Positions 12,526-24,100 of a DNA stretch of 64,000 nucleotides are shown piece after piece. The stretch's first letter is position 1. Each line of letters begins with the position of its first letter. The notes below the pieces were generated by a model. The model was not told where the DNA came from, did no database searches, and worked only from the letters and a program-made list of their open reading frames with translations. Both the position numbers and the translations under genes were made by a program. The DNA is from Chionis minor. Its lineage: Eukaryota > Chordata > Aves > Charadriiformes > Chionididae. The stretch spans positions 62,001 to 126,000 of the forward strand of contig VZSF01006922.1 of NCBI GenBank assembly GCA_013398295.1, given 5' to 3'.

Positions 12526-13537
12526 TGTGGTGTGCTGACCTTGGCTGGATATCAGGTGTTCACCACACTGCTTCATCATTCCCCCTTCTGAACTGGACAG
12601 GGGACAGAAAATATGACAAAAGGCTCATGGGTCAAGATAAGAACAGGGAAATTACATGCAAATTACCATCATGGGCAAAACAGACTCTACTTGGGGAAAT
12701 TAATTTATTACCAATTAACAAAGGAGTAGGATAATGAGAAATTGGAAATCTAATCACACCTTTACCTAACCCAACCCTTCTTCCTTGGCTCAACTTCACT
12801 CCTGATGTCTCTTCCTCATCCCCCCAGTGGCATATGGGGACAGGGCATGGAGGCTGTCTCTACCACTCCTTCCTACTCACACTCTTCCCCTGCTCTAGTG
12901 TGGGGTCCCTTCCAAGGAAGACAGTCCCCCACGAACTTCTCCAATGTGCACCCTTCCCATGGGCTGCAGTTCCTCATGAACTGCACCAGCACAGGTCCTT
13001 TCTACAGCATGCAGTCCTTCAGGAATGGACTGCTCCAGCATGAGTCCTCTTCAGGGTCACAAGTCCTGCCAGAAAACCTGCACCAGCATGGGGTCACCAC
13101 AAGGTCACATCCTCCTTTGGGTGCATCCACCTGCTCGAGCATGGGGCCCTCCATGGACTGCTCCACTCTGGACCTCCATGGGCTGCAGGGGCACAACCTG
13201 CTTCACCATGTTCTTCACCACAGGCTTCAGGGGAAACTCTGCTCTGGCACCTGGAAGACATCCTCCCCCTCCTTCTTCACTGACAATGGTGTCTGCAGGA
13301 CTGTTTCTCTCACATATTCTCACTTGTCTCTCCTAGGTCCTGTTGTGCAGCAGCTTTTACCCCTTCTTAAATACACAGAAGCACCACTACCTCTGTCAGT
13401 CATTGACTCAACCTTGGACAGCAGCAGGTTCATCTTGGAGCTTGCTGGAAATGGCTCTGTTAGACATGGGGAAAACTTCTGACAGAAGCCACCCCTACAG
13501 CCTCCCCTTTCTGCTACAAAACCTTGTCACTTATACA
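12526..13537 (-). mobile_element. Solo endogenous-retrovirus LTR, antisense to the window (avian)
   Basis: Read on the minus strand, this is an LTR of about 1 kb. Its 5' end is near 13537 and its 3' end at 12526, where the plus strand reads TGTGGTGTGCTGACC. Flanks CCTCC (12521-12525) and CCTCT (13538-13542) are a five-base duplication with one mismatch. On the minus strand a TATTTAAG promoter-like box lies at about 13366-13373 and AATAAA at 12704-12709, in correct LTR order. The middle is GC-rich and built of degenerate repeats of a motif like CTGCTCCAGCATGGGTCC. The 225-codon plus-strand ORF (12805-13482) runs through these repeats antisense to the LTR and has no recognisable domain. Bases from 12630 onward are repeated at 14448 and beyond. 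Confidence 0.8.
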
Positions 13538-14446
13538 CCTCTTCTTGGTAACATGACCTGGATAACTCAATAGGAATGTGAGTGCCAACTGTGTGTGTGA
13601 CCAGAATACCCAAAACTCTCACTGAGAGGATGCTTGCCCAAACGCTGATGATGATCAGAAGCAAATTAATAATAACTAAGTTTGCTTAAGATGATGATCA
13701 GCCAAATTAGGCAGTATCCAGAGCATGACCAAGAGACTTTAGATGAAAGGAGTAAGCTTGAAAAGGCATAAAATTAAGGATGGAAAATATGCAGTGGGGA
13801 GAGACGCCTAGCATTGAGAAGAGGGCAACAGAGCAGCAGTAAGCCTGGGTTTCACATCACCAGAGTCACCCTTCCAAGGCCTATGTTTATGAGTCAGAAA
13901 CAATCCTCCCCACCAGACACTGTAAGATACCAGCACCCTGCTTGTGGGGTGACAACACAGTGGAAGCACACAGGGATCCACCTTGTGTGTGCAGTGGTGA
14001 CTCTTGGTGGTATTTGTTATCAGCATGTGGGTCAGTGGGGTGTGTGTAGTAGCAGGGGTATACATGAAGCTGGAGCACCTGCATATCCCACAGAGGGTGT
14101 GCAAGAAGGGGAACCTGCACTGCCAGCAGAGGGGATGTGTGGTGTTAGTGCAAACAGCAGGGAGGGTGGATCTGTGTGAGTGTGTGAGTTACTCTGTGTG
14201 TGTGTGCATACCTAGAACTTTTTGGAATTAGTTATAAAAAGATTTTTAGAAATTTGTAGTTTTTTAATAGCTGTTGAGTGTCTAGTAATGTTGTTTATAT
14301 GTCATATTGCTGATACTGATCCTGAATGCATAGCTCTGTAATCGCGATTTAATTATTTGTTTTAAAAAAAATCAATAAAAAATTTTGATCCTGATTTGAG
14401 TTAAACTACAAGCAGAGTAGCTTTTTCTTGTGCTATTCTGTAACTT
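12630..14446 (+). repeat. Large direct duplication copy 1 (probable contig-end overlap)
   Basis: This 1817-base block recurs at 14448-16264, offset exactly 1818, with one N at 14447. Every ORF of 60 codons or more in the block has an identical-length, identical-sequence partner in the second copy, so divergence is nil at that resolution. The left boundary falls 104 bases inside an LTR rather than at an element end. Confidence 0.9.
13538..14446 (+). mobile_element. GC-richer repeat-like unit, possibly another LTR (unclassified)
   Basis: Directly beyond the LTR lies a segment unlike the surrounding AT-rich DNA. It has GTGTGTGAGTGTG-type runs near 14176-14210, an AATAAA signal at 14374-14379 and a following U5-like tail through about 14446. 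In the second copy it runs to AACTTACA near 16266. The layout of a GC-rich body, an AATAAA signal and a short tail resembles an LTR or the 3' end of a processed transcript. ORFs such as 13814-14179 (121 codons, plus) have no recognisable domain. I could not identify clear TG...CA ends or a target duplication, so the class stays open. Confidence 0.3.
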
Positions 14447-14447
14447 N
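14447..14447. other. Single-N assembly join
   Basis: The N lies between AACTT (end of copy 1) and GGTCAAG (start of copy 2). Identical 1817-base sequences on either side indicate two overlapping contig ends placed side by side. Confidence 0.88.
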
Positions 14448-15355
14448 GGTCAAGATAAGAACAGGGAAATTACATGCAAATTACCATCATGGGCAAAACA
14501 GACTCTACTTGGGGAAATTAATTTATTACCAATTAACAAAGGAGTAGGATAATGAGAAATTGGAAATCTAATCACACCTTTACCTAACCCAACCCTTCTT
14601 CCTTGGCTCAACTTCACTCCTGATGTCTCTTCCTCATCCCCCCAGTGGCATATGGGGACAGGGCATGGAGGCTGTCTCTACCACTCCTTCCTACTCACAC
14701 TCTTCCCCTGCTCTAGTGTGGGGTCCCTTCCAAGGAAGACAGTCCCCCACGAACTTCTCCAATGTGCACCCTTCCCATGGGCTGCAGTTCCTCATGAACT
14801 GCACCAGCACAGGTCCTTTCTACAGCATGCAGTCCTTCAGGAATGGACTGCTCCAGCATGAGTCCTCTTCAGGGTCACAAGTCCTGCCAGAAAACCTGCA
14901 CCAGCATGGGGTCACCACAAGGTCACATCCTCCTTTGGGTGCATCCACCTGCTCGAGCATGGGGCCCTCCATGGACTGCTCCACTCTGGACCTCCATGGG
15001 CTGCAGGGGCACAACCTGCTTCACCATGTTCTTCACCACAGGCTTCAGGGGAAACTCTGCTCTGGCACCTGGAAGACATCCTCCCCCTCCTTCTTCACTG
15101 ACAATGGTGTCTGCAGGACTGTTTCTCTCACATATTCTCACTTGTCTCTCCTAGGTCCTGTTGTGCAGCAGCTTTTACCCCTTCTTAAATACACAGAAGC
15201 ACCACTACCTCTGTCAGTCATTGACTCAACCTTGGACAGCAGCAGGTTCATCTTGGAGCTTGCTGGAAATGGCTCTGTTAGACATGGGGAAAACTTCTGA
15301 CAGAAGCCACCCCTACAGCCTCCCCTTTCTGCTACAAAACCTTGTCACTTATACA
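14448..15355 (-). mobile_element. Second copy of the minus-strand LTR, truncated at the N
   Basis: Same LTR as 12526-13537 but lacking the terminal 104 bases at its plus-strand left end, because the sequence begins right after the N. The missing piece was not lost to decay; the sequence simply starts there, which supports an assembly explanation. Confidence 0.75.
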
Positions 15356-16264
15356 CCTCTTCTTGGTAACATGACCTGGATAACTCAATAGGAATGTGAG
15401 TGCCAACTGTGTGTGTGACCAGAATACCCAAAACTCTCACTGAGAGGATGCTTGCCCAAACGCTGATGATGATCAGAAGCAAATTAATAATAACTAAGTT
15501 TGCTTAAGATGATGATCAGCCAAATTAGGCAGTATCCAGAGCATGACCAAGAGACTTTAGATGAAAGGAGTAAGCTTGAAAAGGCATAAAATTAAGGATG
15601 GAAAATATGCAGTGGGGAGAGACGCCTAGCATTGAGAAGAGGGCAACAGAGCAGCAGTAAGCCTGGGTTTCACATCACCAGAGTCACCCTTCCAAGGCCT
15701 ATGTTTATGAGTCAGAAACAATCCTCCCCACCAGACACTGTAAGATACCAGCACCCTGCTTGTGGGGTGACAACACAGTGGAAGCACACAGGGATCCACC
15801 TTGTGTGTGCAGTGGTGACTCTTGGTGGTATTTGTTATCAGCATGTGGGTCAGTGGGGTGTGTGTAGTAGCAGGGGTATACATGAAGCTGGAGCACCTGC
15901 ATATCCCACAGAGGGTGTGCAAGAAGGGGAACCTGCACTGCCAGCAGAGGGGATGTGTGGTGTTAGTGCAAACAGCAGGGAGGGTGGATCTGTGTGAGTG
16001 TGTGAGTTACTCTGTGTGTGTGTGCATACCTAGAACTTTTTGGAATTAGTTATAAAAAGATTTTTAGAAATTTGTAGTTTTTTAATAGCTGTTGAGTGTC
16101 TAGTAATGTTGTTTATATGTCATATTGCTGATACTGATCCTGAATGCATAGCTCTGTAATCGCGATTTAATTATTTGTTTTAAAAAAAATCAATAAAAAA
16201 TTTTGATCCTGATTTGAGTTAAACTACAAGCAGAGTAGCTTTTTCTTGTGCTATTCTGTAACTT
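14448..16264 (+). repeat. Large direct duplication copy 2 (probable contig-end overlap)
   Basis: Repeat of 12630-14446. It contains the LTR minus its first 104 plus-strand bases (14448-15355) and the adjoining GC-richer unit (15356-16264). It then runs into unique sequence (ACATACCATG...). The 225-codon ORF at 14623-15300 and its companions duplicate those at 12805-13482 and are not independent genes. Confidence 0.9.
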
Positions 16265-19200
16265 ACATACCATGTATACTTAAGTAGCTGGCATGGGCAT
16301 CAATTATATTTTGGTAACATCCTGGAAAGCTGAGTGAGGGACCATTTACTTTATTTCTTGGTACTACTGTTCTTATGATACAACCATAACATCTATCTCT
16401 GATTTCATTTCTTCAGTGTGGATCAGTGATGACAAGCAGATCCCCAAGTTCCCTGCAACAGGTTTGCAGAATTTGCTACTGAGCTACTGCTTGTTGGGAG
16501 AAAAATATTCCAAAAATACACATTTGGTATAAAGAAGAGGTATTTCTAGTTGCAAAGTCTTCAAAACACTAGAAGTGAATAGAGCAATGCAATAGTATTT
16601 GGAGACAGACTGCAGGGGTGTTTCACTTTTAGGCCAACCAGAATGAAACTTTTTCTAAAAGGTTTTGTGATACCCCTTGTAGAAACAACTGTTTGCAACA
16701 AATCTCCACCACTCACCTGCTCTCTACTTGGTGCAGATCTGAGTGGCTTTCTGAGTGATGGCATTTGAGGATTTGGGATGTTCAGGAAACACTTACTGCT
16801 CAAAAGATATTTTCCTTTCTCCAGGTGCAGGGAGTGAGTTTGATAGGACTCTTCCACAGGCCAGAAGTGGCCCCATTCTTTCTGTTAGGATGTATGCTTC
16901 AACTTATTATTTAAAAATGGTGTTTGACTTTTAATGTTTTTATTAATTCAAAGTGTTGTACCAGCAAAACCAATTCTGTCCTGCCATACCATCAAATCCT
17001 TCAGTTTCAGCCTAGATCACTTGACGGGGAGCTCCTCAGCCAACCAGGGAGTTAATTGAGTAAGTGCATTTGGTGTGGACACAGGCACAACTCAGCTACA
17101 CCATGAATGTAACTATGGAAGTAACCTGAATTTAACACTGTTAACACTCTTATAACATGAATTGCCTAACTCTTGCTATACAATTCCTGTCCCAGATGTT
17201 AGGTACCTCTGTGATTCTTATTGGATTGCTTCACAGGAGTGACTGAGCTTATGTCCACAACAGGTCCTGTGGTTCAGGAACAGGAGAAAGAATGTCAGTA
17301 AAAAGAGGAATAACTTAATTGTCTGAAACAGATGATTCTAATGAATCATCATGTGTCTGAAGACATGCACTATAGTGTCCACAAATACTTTTGTCTCTGG
17401 AAGCTTGCAGAGATTTCTGCATAAGCAGTGGTCTGCATAGGTTCTCCTTGGATTTTGTTCTATGCATCTTCATCTAGAGGAGAATAAACCAACTAAACTT
17501 AAATCCAGAGGCAGTTTAATTTATATTGACTTTGTCTAAATAATTTGTTACTTTTGTGCTCATCATTAAGTAATATGATCTATTACAGTAAAACAAACAA
17601 ACAAACAAACAAACAAAACAACAAACTACTTCCAGAACTCCCATTAAAAATATATCTTGTAAGTTGACTTTCTCTTGCCTAGATGCAACTTGACTTGCTT
17701 CATAATTGTTCATGTCTCAGTTTTCAATGCAGAGGACAGACTATTTGAGCTTTTAGCACTCACATTTTAAAAATGTTTGAAAGACAAGTGACACTAATGT
17801 GTGACAAATCTGCAAAATGTTCTGTGCTGCTCTGACAACATTGCAACTTCTGCCTGACCCACCAAGCCCCTGTAGCTACTATCAGGGCACTTTTTCTGCT
17901 GCAAGACACAAGGGACACAATCTGTTGTAAATACCAAAACAGAAACTCCTAAAAGATTTAAGTATATTATGGCAAACATAAACTTGCACCTGGCTGATAA
18001 AAATGCCCACTGTGCTCTGTGTTGGCATATTTCTTCTTGTCCCAATCTGCTGTAGTGCTTTTGTTACTTCAGCTAGGTGCTTAAATGTGAAAAGAAAAAA
18101 CAGCCCAAAACCTGGCAGAAAGTCTTAATTTAATTTTCCATAATTTGGGTCTTTGGATCAACACAAGGAGATGTTAACTTAGAAGTCCTTGTAGTCTTGG
18201 TTCCATGTCTTAAAAAAGAACCTGTTTTTCAGAACAGGAAACATGACAGGATGGGTTTGAGGGCAAGAAGACTCATGCTACGGCCATTCAAAAGGAGCCA
18301 TTTAGAGTGGTGCACTTTTTCTGGGAACAGGTCTACCTGTTCTAAACTACTACAGGGTGGTGCTTGCTGCAATTTACCTACACAATTAAGGGAACAGTAA
18401 AGGAGACACAAAATGAAACAGGTTTGCCTTTTGTTTTCTTGTTTTCCATGAAATCTGTGATTACCAGGAGCATAAGTGTCTTCTATGTTAATTTAAAACG
18501 AGTAAATAAAAAAGGTTATGCATTCTGTGTTGAGTGTATTTTCCTTTTTGCTTCACAAGTGGGTAAATAGAGACCAGCTAATTGCTTCAGTTGTTTTTAT
18601 TAAAATAGACTGTTTTTCAAATTAATCACTTTAGTGAAGTATAAGAAGTGGTGTTAGAAAACTGTTGAGGTTTATTTCTAATTAGGGACACTGAGAATGA
18701 TGTTATTTTATTTATTACTATGTTGAATTAATATTTCATATTTAACTGCAGGTGTCTGTTTCAATGAGTTAGTCTGTTTTAACCATTAAATAATATAAAA
18801 TAGAAATACGGCTTTCTCAGAGACATATCACAGCTTTTTTTTTTGCCAAAAATCTGTTTCCTGCAGAACAAGAACATAGATATACTGATTTGCATAACCA
18901 GTAAAGATGAAATGAAATTCCAAAGATATTTAAAAAAAATAATTGTCTTATCTTATATTCTTAAACATTGTTTTATTCAGATTCATTGAAAGAGTTGTAA
19001 AGTTTCTCTCCATTCTGGGAATCCAAAGATGAAAAAGAAATCAGGAAGGCAATTTTTAAGGGTAATTTAAAATTCAGTGAAGTTAACCAACTTCATGAAA
19101 GTACATTTCAAGAGTTTTTATGCTGTAAATAATGCATTTTTGGTTATGTCAGGCCTTAAATGGTGGTATCCTAAGAAATACAAGACAGCAGAAACTCAGG

Positions 19201-22200
19201 AGTGCCTTAGGCTGGAGAAATGCTTATCTCTAAGGTATTTTTCAAAGATCTTCTATCCTTGCATAACACAAGTAAGTTTTAGGCAGTTTTTCTTTTCCTA
19301 GACACATGATACTAGTCTCTCTTTCCTACTCTAGCTCTTGCCCAGGTGTCACACTTTCTCTTTGCTCCACCTTCATTCCTCTTCTTTAGCCCATAGTATG
19401 CAATAGTGGGATGCAGACCTAAGAAAATAATTCTTATATAGACTGATGGCAAATGTACACAATCGAGTTCCATGTGATGTTTTTACACTAATGGCTGCTT
19501 CATCTTTTTGTGTTTTTCTCTACAGATTAGAACAAATCATTACATAGCAGCTAGAGCTCTGCTGTGGAGGTTCTGTTTTCTGTTTATGAACAATTAAACA
19601 TTCTCTTTTTGAAATGTTGCAGGGAGGCAGCCTTTGATCCTGATTGCCTTTTGGCTAGGCCTCCAGACTTTACATAAAAAAATCAGAACTTTTGATCCTA
19701 GAATAAAAAAATGAAAACAATTTTCAGGAGCAAATGTACTTTTCCTTGTAGAAAGGACATAAAGACAAATTTTTGATTGTTCTTAGTTTAGTATAAAATT
19801 AAATGCATTTTTGCATTTTGTCCTGCATTGAGGGCTTTCAAGATAACTCAACTCAGAATAATTATAGCTAAACCAGTTATTTATTAGTTAGAATAATTTG
19901 TCCTTGAACTATCAGAATGCTTTGTTCATCTTCCATTAGGAACTGTTTTGTAATAAATATGTTATCTTTTTGGCATGGGACATCAGGATTGATTCTTTCC
20001 CTAAGGGCAGCCTGATGAAGTACTTTGGTGGTGTGAGTTGCTTCATTTTAAAGAATAGTAAGCTATGGATGTATGCGAACTCTTTCTGACAGCAAATAAA
20101 GTATCAACCTTAGGGTGAATATGTATAATATGAAAATATTACTTCCTTTTTATCGTTTGCCTATATTGTTTTCATGTAAATATAGTCAACTACTACAGAT
20201 GGTACAAATGGATGAAGAAGAGGTTAATTGTTAATTCAGTTGTAACAAGTTTAATGTGGGTTTTTTGCATTCCAGAGAGGTTGAAACAATAATATGGAAA
20301 GGATATGAAGTAAAAGTGGTTTTGTTAAAGCATAAAAGAAAAATAACTTTGCACAACTAACCAATCTTGTTGTTGTTTGTTTATCAAAATCTACTAGAAT
20401 TCTAAGAGAGAGACTCTCTTTCAAATGGGATTTACTTTCTTAAATTACTTCAGGCTTGTGGGGGTTTTTTCCTTTTTTTTTTTTTTCTTCTTTGTTTTGT
20501 TTTGGTTTTTTTACTTTGATAAACTTTGTTTCATGTTGAGTCGATAGTTGTAAATATTCACTATCACATTGGTTCATTGAGGGAAATAGATGGAACAACA
20601 CAGGATGTTCCAGCTGAGTTCTTTTATGGAACAGAGGCCAGAGAGAGAGTGAGAGAGAAGATCTCCATACAAAGGATATCTAGCATGTTAAGTCACTCTG
20701 CATTTTAACATCTCTAACCAACTGCTTTAAGATAATGGATAATATTTTTCGCTTTGGGCCACAGTGGAAAGTGATTTTACAGCCAAGTAGGACTGGGTAG
20801 AGGACAACTGACCCTGATGGATGTCTTGGAGAGCTGCAATAATTTTACGAAAGCATGCAACACTGGATTTATTTAATTTTTTTTCCCAACCATGGAATTT
20901 ATGTTCATGGTGGCTGCAGTGAAGCTTTTTCTAATTGAGTTCCTGTTGTGTTTTTTTAAAATGTTCTGCGACTACATACTACTTTATCATTTGTCTTACT
21001 GTAATTTGGCACTAATTAGAGTGAAGTCTGGCATTTTTAATAACCTTTACTTTTCTAATTGCACAAATTATAATTTACATACAAAGGTTCTAGTAAGAAG
21101 TAAAATGCGCTTTCCATTACATGACAATATAAACAATAACAGTCTCTGTATCCTGAGTAAAAACTGTATTCCTCATTCCAGATGCCAAAAGTCTTGAGAC
21201 TAAATCTAGAATCTGATTTTAAACATGAGAGAACAACTTGCCTATCTTTGTGCTCTTTAAACAGACTGAACAGAAATTGAAAACCTAGAAAAGCTGTATG
21301 CATGTGCATCCTTGCATCTGGACCTCAGTGCATAGTTTCTTGGACATCGTTCTTCCATGTGATATGTGTTTGTCTGCTTTGTATAGGCTGACATAAGCAA
21401 TATGACCTTGTCTTTGGTTTGTTCCAAAAATCAGAACCACCAAAAATACATTTTTAAATTAAAGATTTAAAGAATCAAATGGATGTACTGTCCCAACCAG
21501 TTCTTAAAAACAAGAAATCACAGCTCCAGATCTTGTTCTGAGAAGACATTCTGAACATCTCCTGTATTTCCCAGTTCATTTAAAAAAACCCAACTATTTC
21601 CTACATTTCACTGTCACATTATAGTTGTTTTGTTCTTACAAAATTGCATCTGATAATTTATTTTATAGTCACAGATAATTTTAATTTAAGCCTTTGTATT
21701 TTTAGTAAACTAATATTCACTCTACAATTATTTTTTCATTTTGGCATGTAGTGGAAAAAGAGCTTCCTGTTAGCTAAATCATGCTGGAACAAAGAGAAAT
21801 AAAGCTGGAATTGCATTGCAAATTTCATCCCAGAGTATTCGCAACTACTTTAGAAGTTTATAAAAGCATCACACAAACTAGATCCCCTTTTGCTGATGCA
21901 GAGGCCATTTCAAGGCAATATGTGCCAATTGTCTTATGCTGCATGAACATTTATATAAGCGTTAACAGGACAAATTCATCTGTCAGTTACATGGAAGAAA
22001 CTGTAGGACTGCTGTATTGGTTAGAGACTAATGTCTCTAATAAGTGAAAATATATTTTTACAATATTTTACAATTTACAGTCAGGATATAGAAATTGATA
22101 AACCTGCACATTTTTAACCAATGAATTATTTATGAATCACAGTTAAGATCCTCAGCAGGCACAAATCAAAATTATTTCAGATCAGATCATCTTTAATTTT

Positions 22201-22450
22201 ATATCTCATCAAAAATGAAACATTGCTTTTTTCTTATAAGAGGGAGTCAATGTTTTTCATTCCCATCTATGACTCCTACTGATGGTTACAAGACCCCAGC
22301 AAAGGTATTAATCTCAAGAGCTTAAAATCAAGGCAACTGTCCAGCATTACAATAGAAAATTCCTTATTAAATTGAAATTATTCCCTCTTAAAGACTGGGA
22401 GCATTTGAGGGTTTTTTTAGACCTTTTTTCTTACATATCAACATCTTTTT
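16265..22450. other. AT-rich single-copy DNA, no gene seen
   Basis: About 6.2 kb with no recognised transposon. It contains an (AAAC)n run at 17590-17626, a T-rich tract near 20461-20515 and a GA-rich patch near 20636-20660. The longest ORFs are 101 codons (20892-21197), 98 codons (16561-16857, minus) and 88 codons (21781-22047). None shows a domain, signal peptide or composition that I recognise. The base composition and lack of repeats are compatible with old intergenic or intronic DNA. Confidence 0.5.
17590..17626 (+). repeat. (AAAC)n microsatellite
   Basis: Consecutive AAAC tetranucleotides, slightly interrupted at the right end. It forces a run of alternating residues in the minus-strand ORF across it (17516-17713), which shows that ORF is not a gene. 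Confidence 0.9.
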
Positions 22451-22676
22451 GAATTTTAATAATTTTAATCTTGATTTCCAACCCTCTCCAACAACAGCAT
22501 ATTTCATACGAAAGGTTAAATGAGGACAGGAGATGAGTTGATTCTTCTATATCAGTATACAACATTCAATGTTGTACCATATTTTAAGATTTCTCTACAT
22601 AATACTTAAAGCTTTCTTACCTGAATATGCTGTTGTTGGAAAGGGTTGGAAATCAAGATTAAAATGACTAAAAATC
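22451..22676. repeat. Long inverted repeat with nearly concentric inner hairpin
   Basis: The left arm 22462-22503 and right arm 22624-22665 are reverse complements at 41 of 42 positions, with the single difference within the CCCTCT/AAAGGG segment. Outside them, 22451-22461 and 22666-22676 still pair partly. The 120-base spacer contains a perfect 9-bp stem TACAACATT-C-AATGTTGTA at 22558-22576, whose centre lies within about 4 bases of the centre of the whole structure. The arms include an AACAACAGCATATT segment. Possible explanations are a foldback or MITE-like element, a hairpin-forming transcript, or a recent inverted duplication. No clear target duplication was found at the ends. Confidence 0.8.
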
Positions 22677-23551
22677 ACTATACAATTTCTATCTTTTTTG
22701 TGTAATCTTTGTTTTATCCCCTTACGCACAGTAATATTCTTGCATATTGGATCTTGCACAAAGAAATAAACTCAGGTCATAGAAACTAGAAGCCTCCAAG
22801 CAGGCCTATATGTGTGACTTTATATTTCTGAATTATATGTGCCAAGGTTTGGAAAGCTCTCTTGCTGTTCAGGAAGATGATCACCAGCAGATCTAAAAAC
22901 TATAAATATATAGAGCATTTGTGATGTAACAATAGTTCTTTTTGTAGAGAAAATGTAATCATGGTTGTTCTGTGTGTGACTGAGGGACACAGATGAAACT
23001 CTGAGTGAACTAGAAAACTCTACCCCATTTCACAAAGTTGACCAAATATGGTACGAAGCTACAAACTTACTGCCTTCCCAGAATATGTAACTGTTTCCTT
23101 TTGTCTGAGCAGGCCACATCCATGTAACTTTCTAACATCACAAAAAAGATCAAATATCAAGATATTTTCTGTGTAAAATTAAAAATCAGTGGGAAGGTAG
23201 AGAAAGCAAGTCAAATTTTCACTTCTCTTTTTTTCATTTTTCTTTAAACATTTGCCTTGAGTGCCTAGATCAGCTAAATTTCTTTCATAAATCATCTTAT
23301 TACTCTCCTTGTCTTTCTCAGGAACTCTCTAAGTCTGTTGTATTAAGAAGACAACAGGGATCCCCCTGTGTGTGCATATTTGTGATGCAACTTTTAAACA
23401 GCAACAGCTAGAGAAGGATCACATTTCTCCTACATACAGCCTGCTCCAAAAAACCAAAAATGCTCTTAAACTCAGCAGAGCTTCCCCTCTGCCTTAAGGA
23501 CTATAACAAGCAAACTAAGAATAACCAAATAAGTGGATGCGGTCTGTCACA
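22677..23551. other. AT-rich single-copy DNA, no gene seen
   Basis: No ORF with recognisable content and no repeat was identified between the inverted repeat and the next CR1 fragment. Confidence 0.5.
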
Positions 23552-23902
23552 AAATCATAGAATCATATAGAATCATAGAATGGTTTAGGTTGGAAGGGAC
23601 CTTAAAGATCATGTAGTTCCAATCCACCTGCCATGGGCAGGGACACCTACCACTAGGCTTTATTGCTCAAAGCCTCATCCAACTTGGTCTTGAATACTTC
23701 CAGGGATGGGGCATACACAGCTTTCCTAGGCAACCTGTTCCAGTGCCTCATCACCCTCATAATGAAAAATTTCTTCCTGCTATCTAATCTAAATCTACCC
23801 TTTTCTGGTTTGAAGCCATTACCCTTCATCCTATCACTACATGTCCTTGTAAAGTGTCCCTCTCTAGCTTTCTTATAGTCCCTGTTTACGATCCTCTTTG
23901 GT
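23552..23902 (-). mobile_element. CR1 LINE fragment (3' end), minus strand
   Basis: The plus strand starts AATCATAGAATCATATAG and GGTTGGAAGGGACC, the reverse complement of the CR1 3' terminus. Translated on the minus strand, 23653-23985 gives the C-terminal end of the CR1 ORF2 protein, with recognisable FRLDSRKKFF, MRHWNRLPR and PSLEVFKTKLD segments. The element is 5'-truncated, as nearly all CR1 copies are, and has no apparent function. Confidence 0.92.
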
Positions 23903-23985
23903 AAATTTAACATGCATTTAATGAAAAAGAAAACTTTGAAGATATTTGTATCTTGGCCAATTACACTATTTAAATGCAGATTCAA
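23653..23985 (-). pseudogene. CR1 ORF2 C-terminal remnant
   Basis: This 110-codon minus-strand ORF keeps the C-terminal tail that follows the reverse-transcriptase domain in CR1 ORF2. The endonuclease and catalytic reverse-transcriptase parts are absent. The first 25 or so residues come from sequence upstream of the CR1 match, so the ATG is fortuitous. Confidence 0.75.
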
Positions 23986-24100
23986 AGAATCATAGATTTA
24001 ATCTGGTTTAATCTGGTAAGGGCCTCAGAAGGTCTACTACCCCAGCCCCCTACTTGAAGCAAGGCAGACTGTGACATTAGCCTAAGTTGCCCCGGGCCTT
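23983..24100 (-). mobile_element. Short degenerate CR1 fragment, minus strand
   Basis: AGAATCATAGATTTAATCTGG, then AAGGGCCTCAGAAGGTCTA and a CCCCCTACTTGAAGCAAGGC segment, follow the layout of a CR1 3' untranslated end in antisense. It carries a local duplication of TTTAATCTGG. It lies 80 bases beyond the preceding fragment in the same orientation and starts a new 3' tail, so it is probably a separate insertion. Confidence 0.7.

Noticed and set aside
12805..15300. Two identical 225-codon ORFs that look like a recently duplicated gene pair
   Set aside because: They run antisense through the same LTR, and the second copy lies in a block that repeats exactly across a single N. No domain is recognisable.
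18326..18344. Palindrome GAACAGGT-CT-ACCTGTTC as a steroid-receptor element
   Set aside because: The half-sites are spaced by eight bases rather than the three required for a glucocorticoid or androgen response element. Most likely chance.
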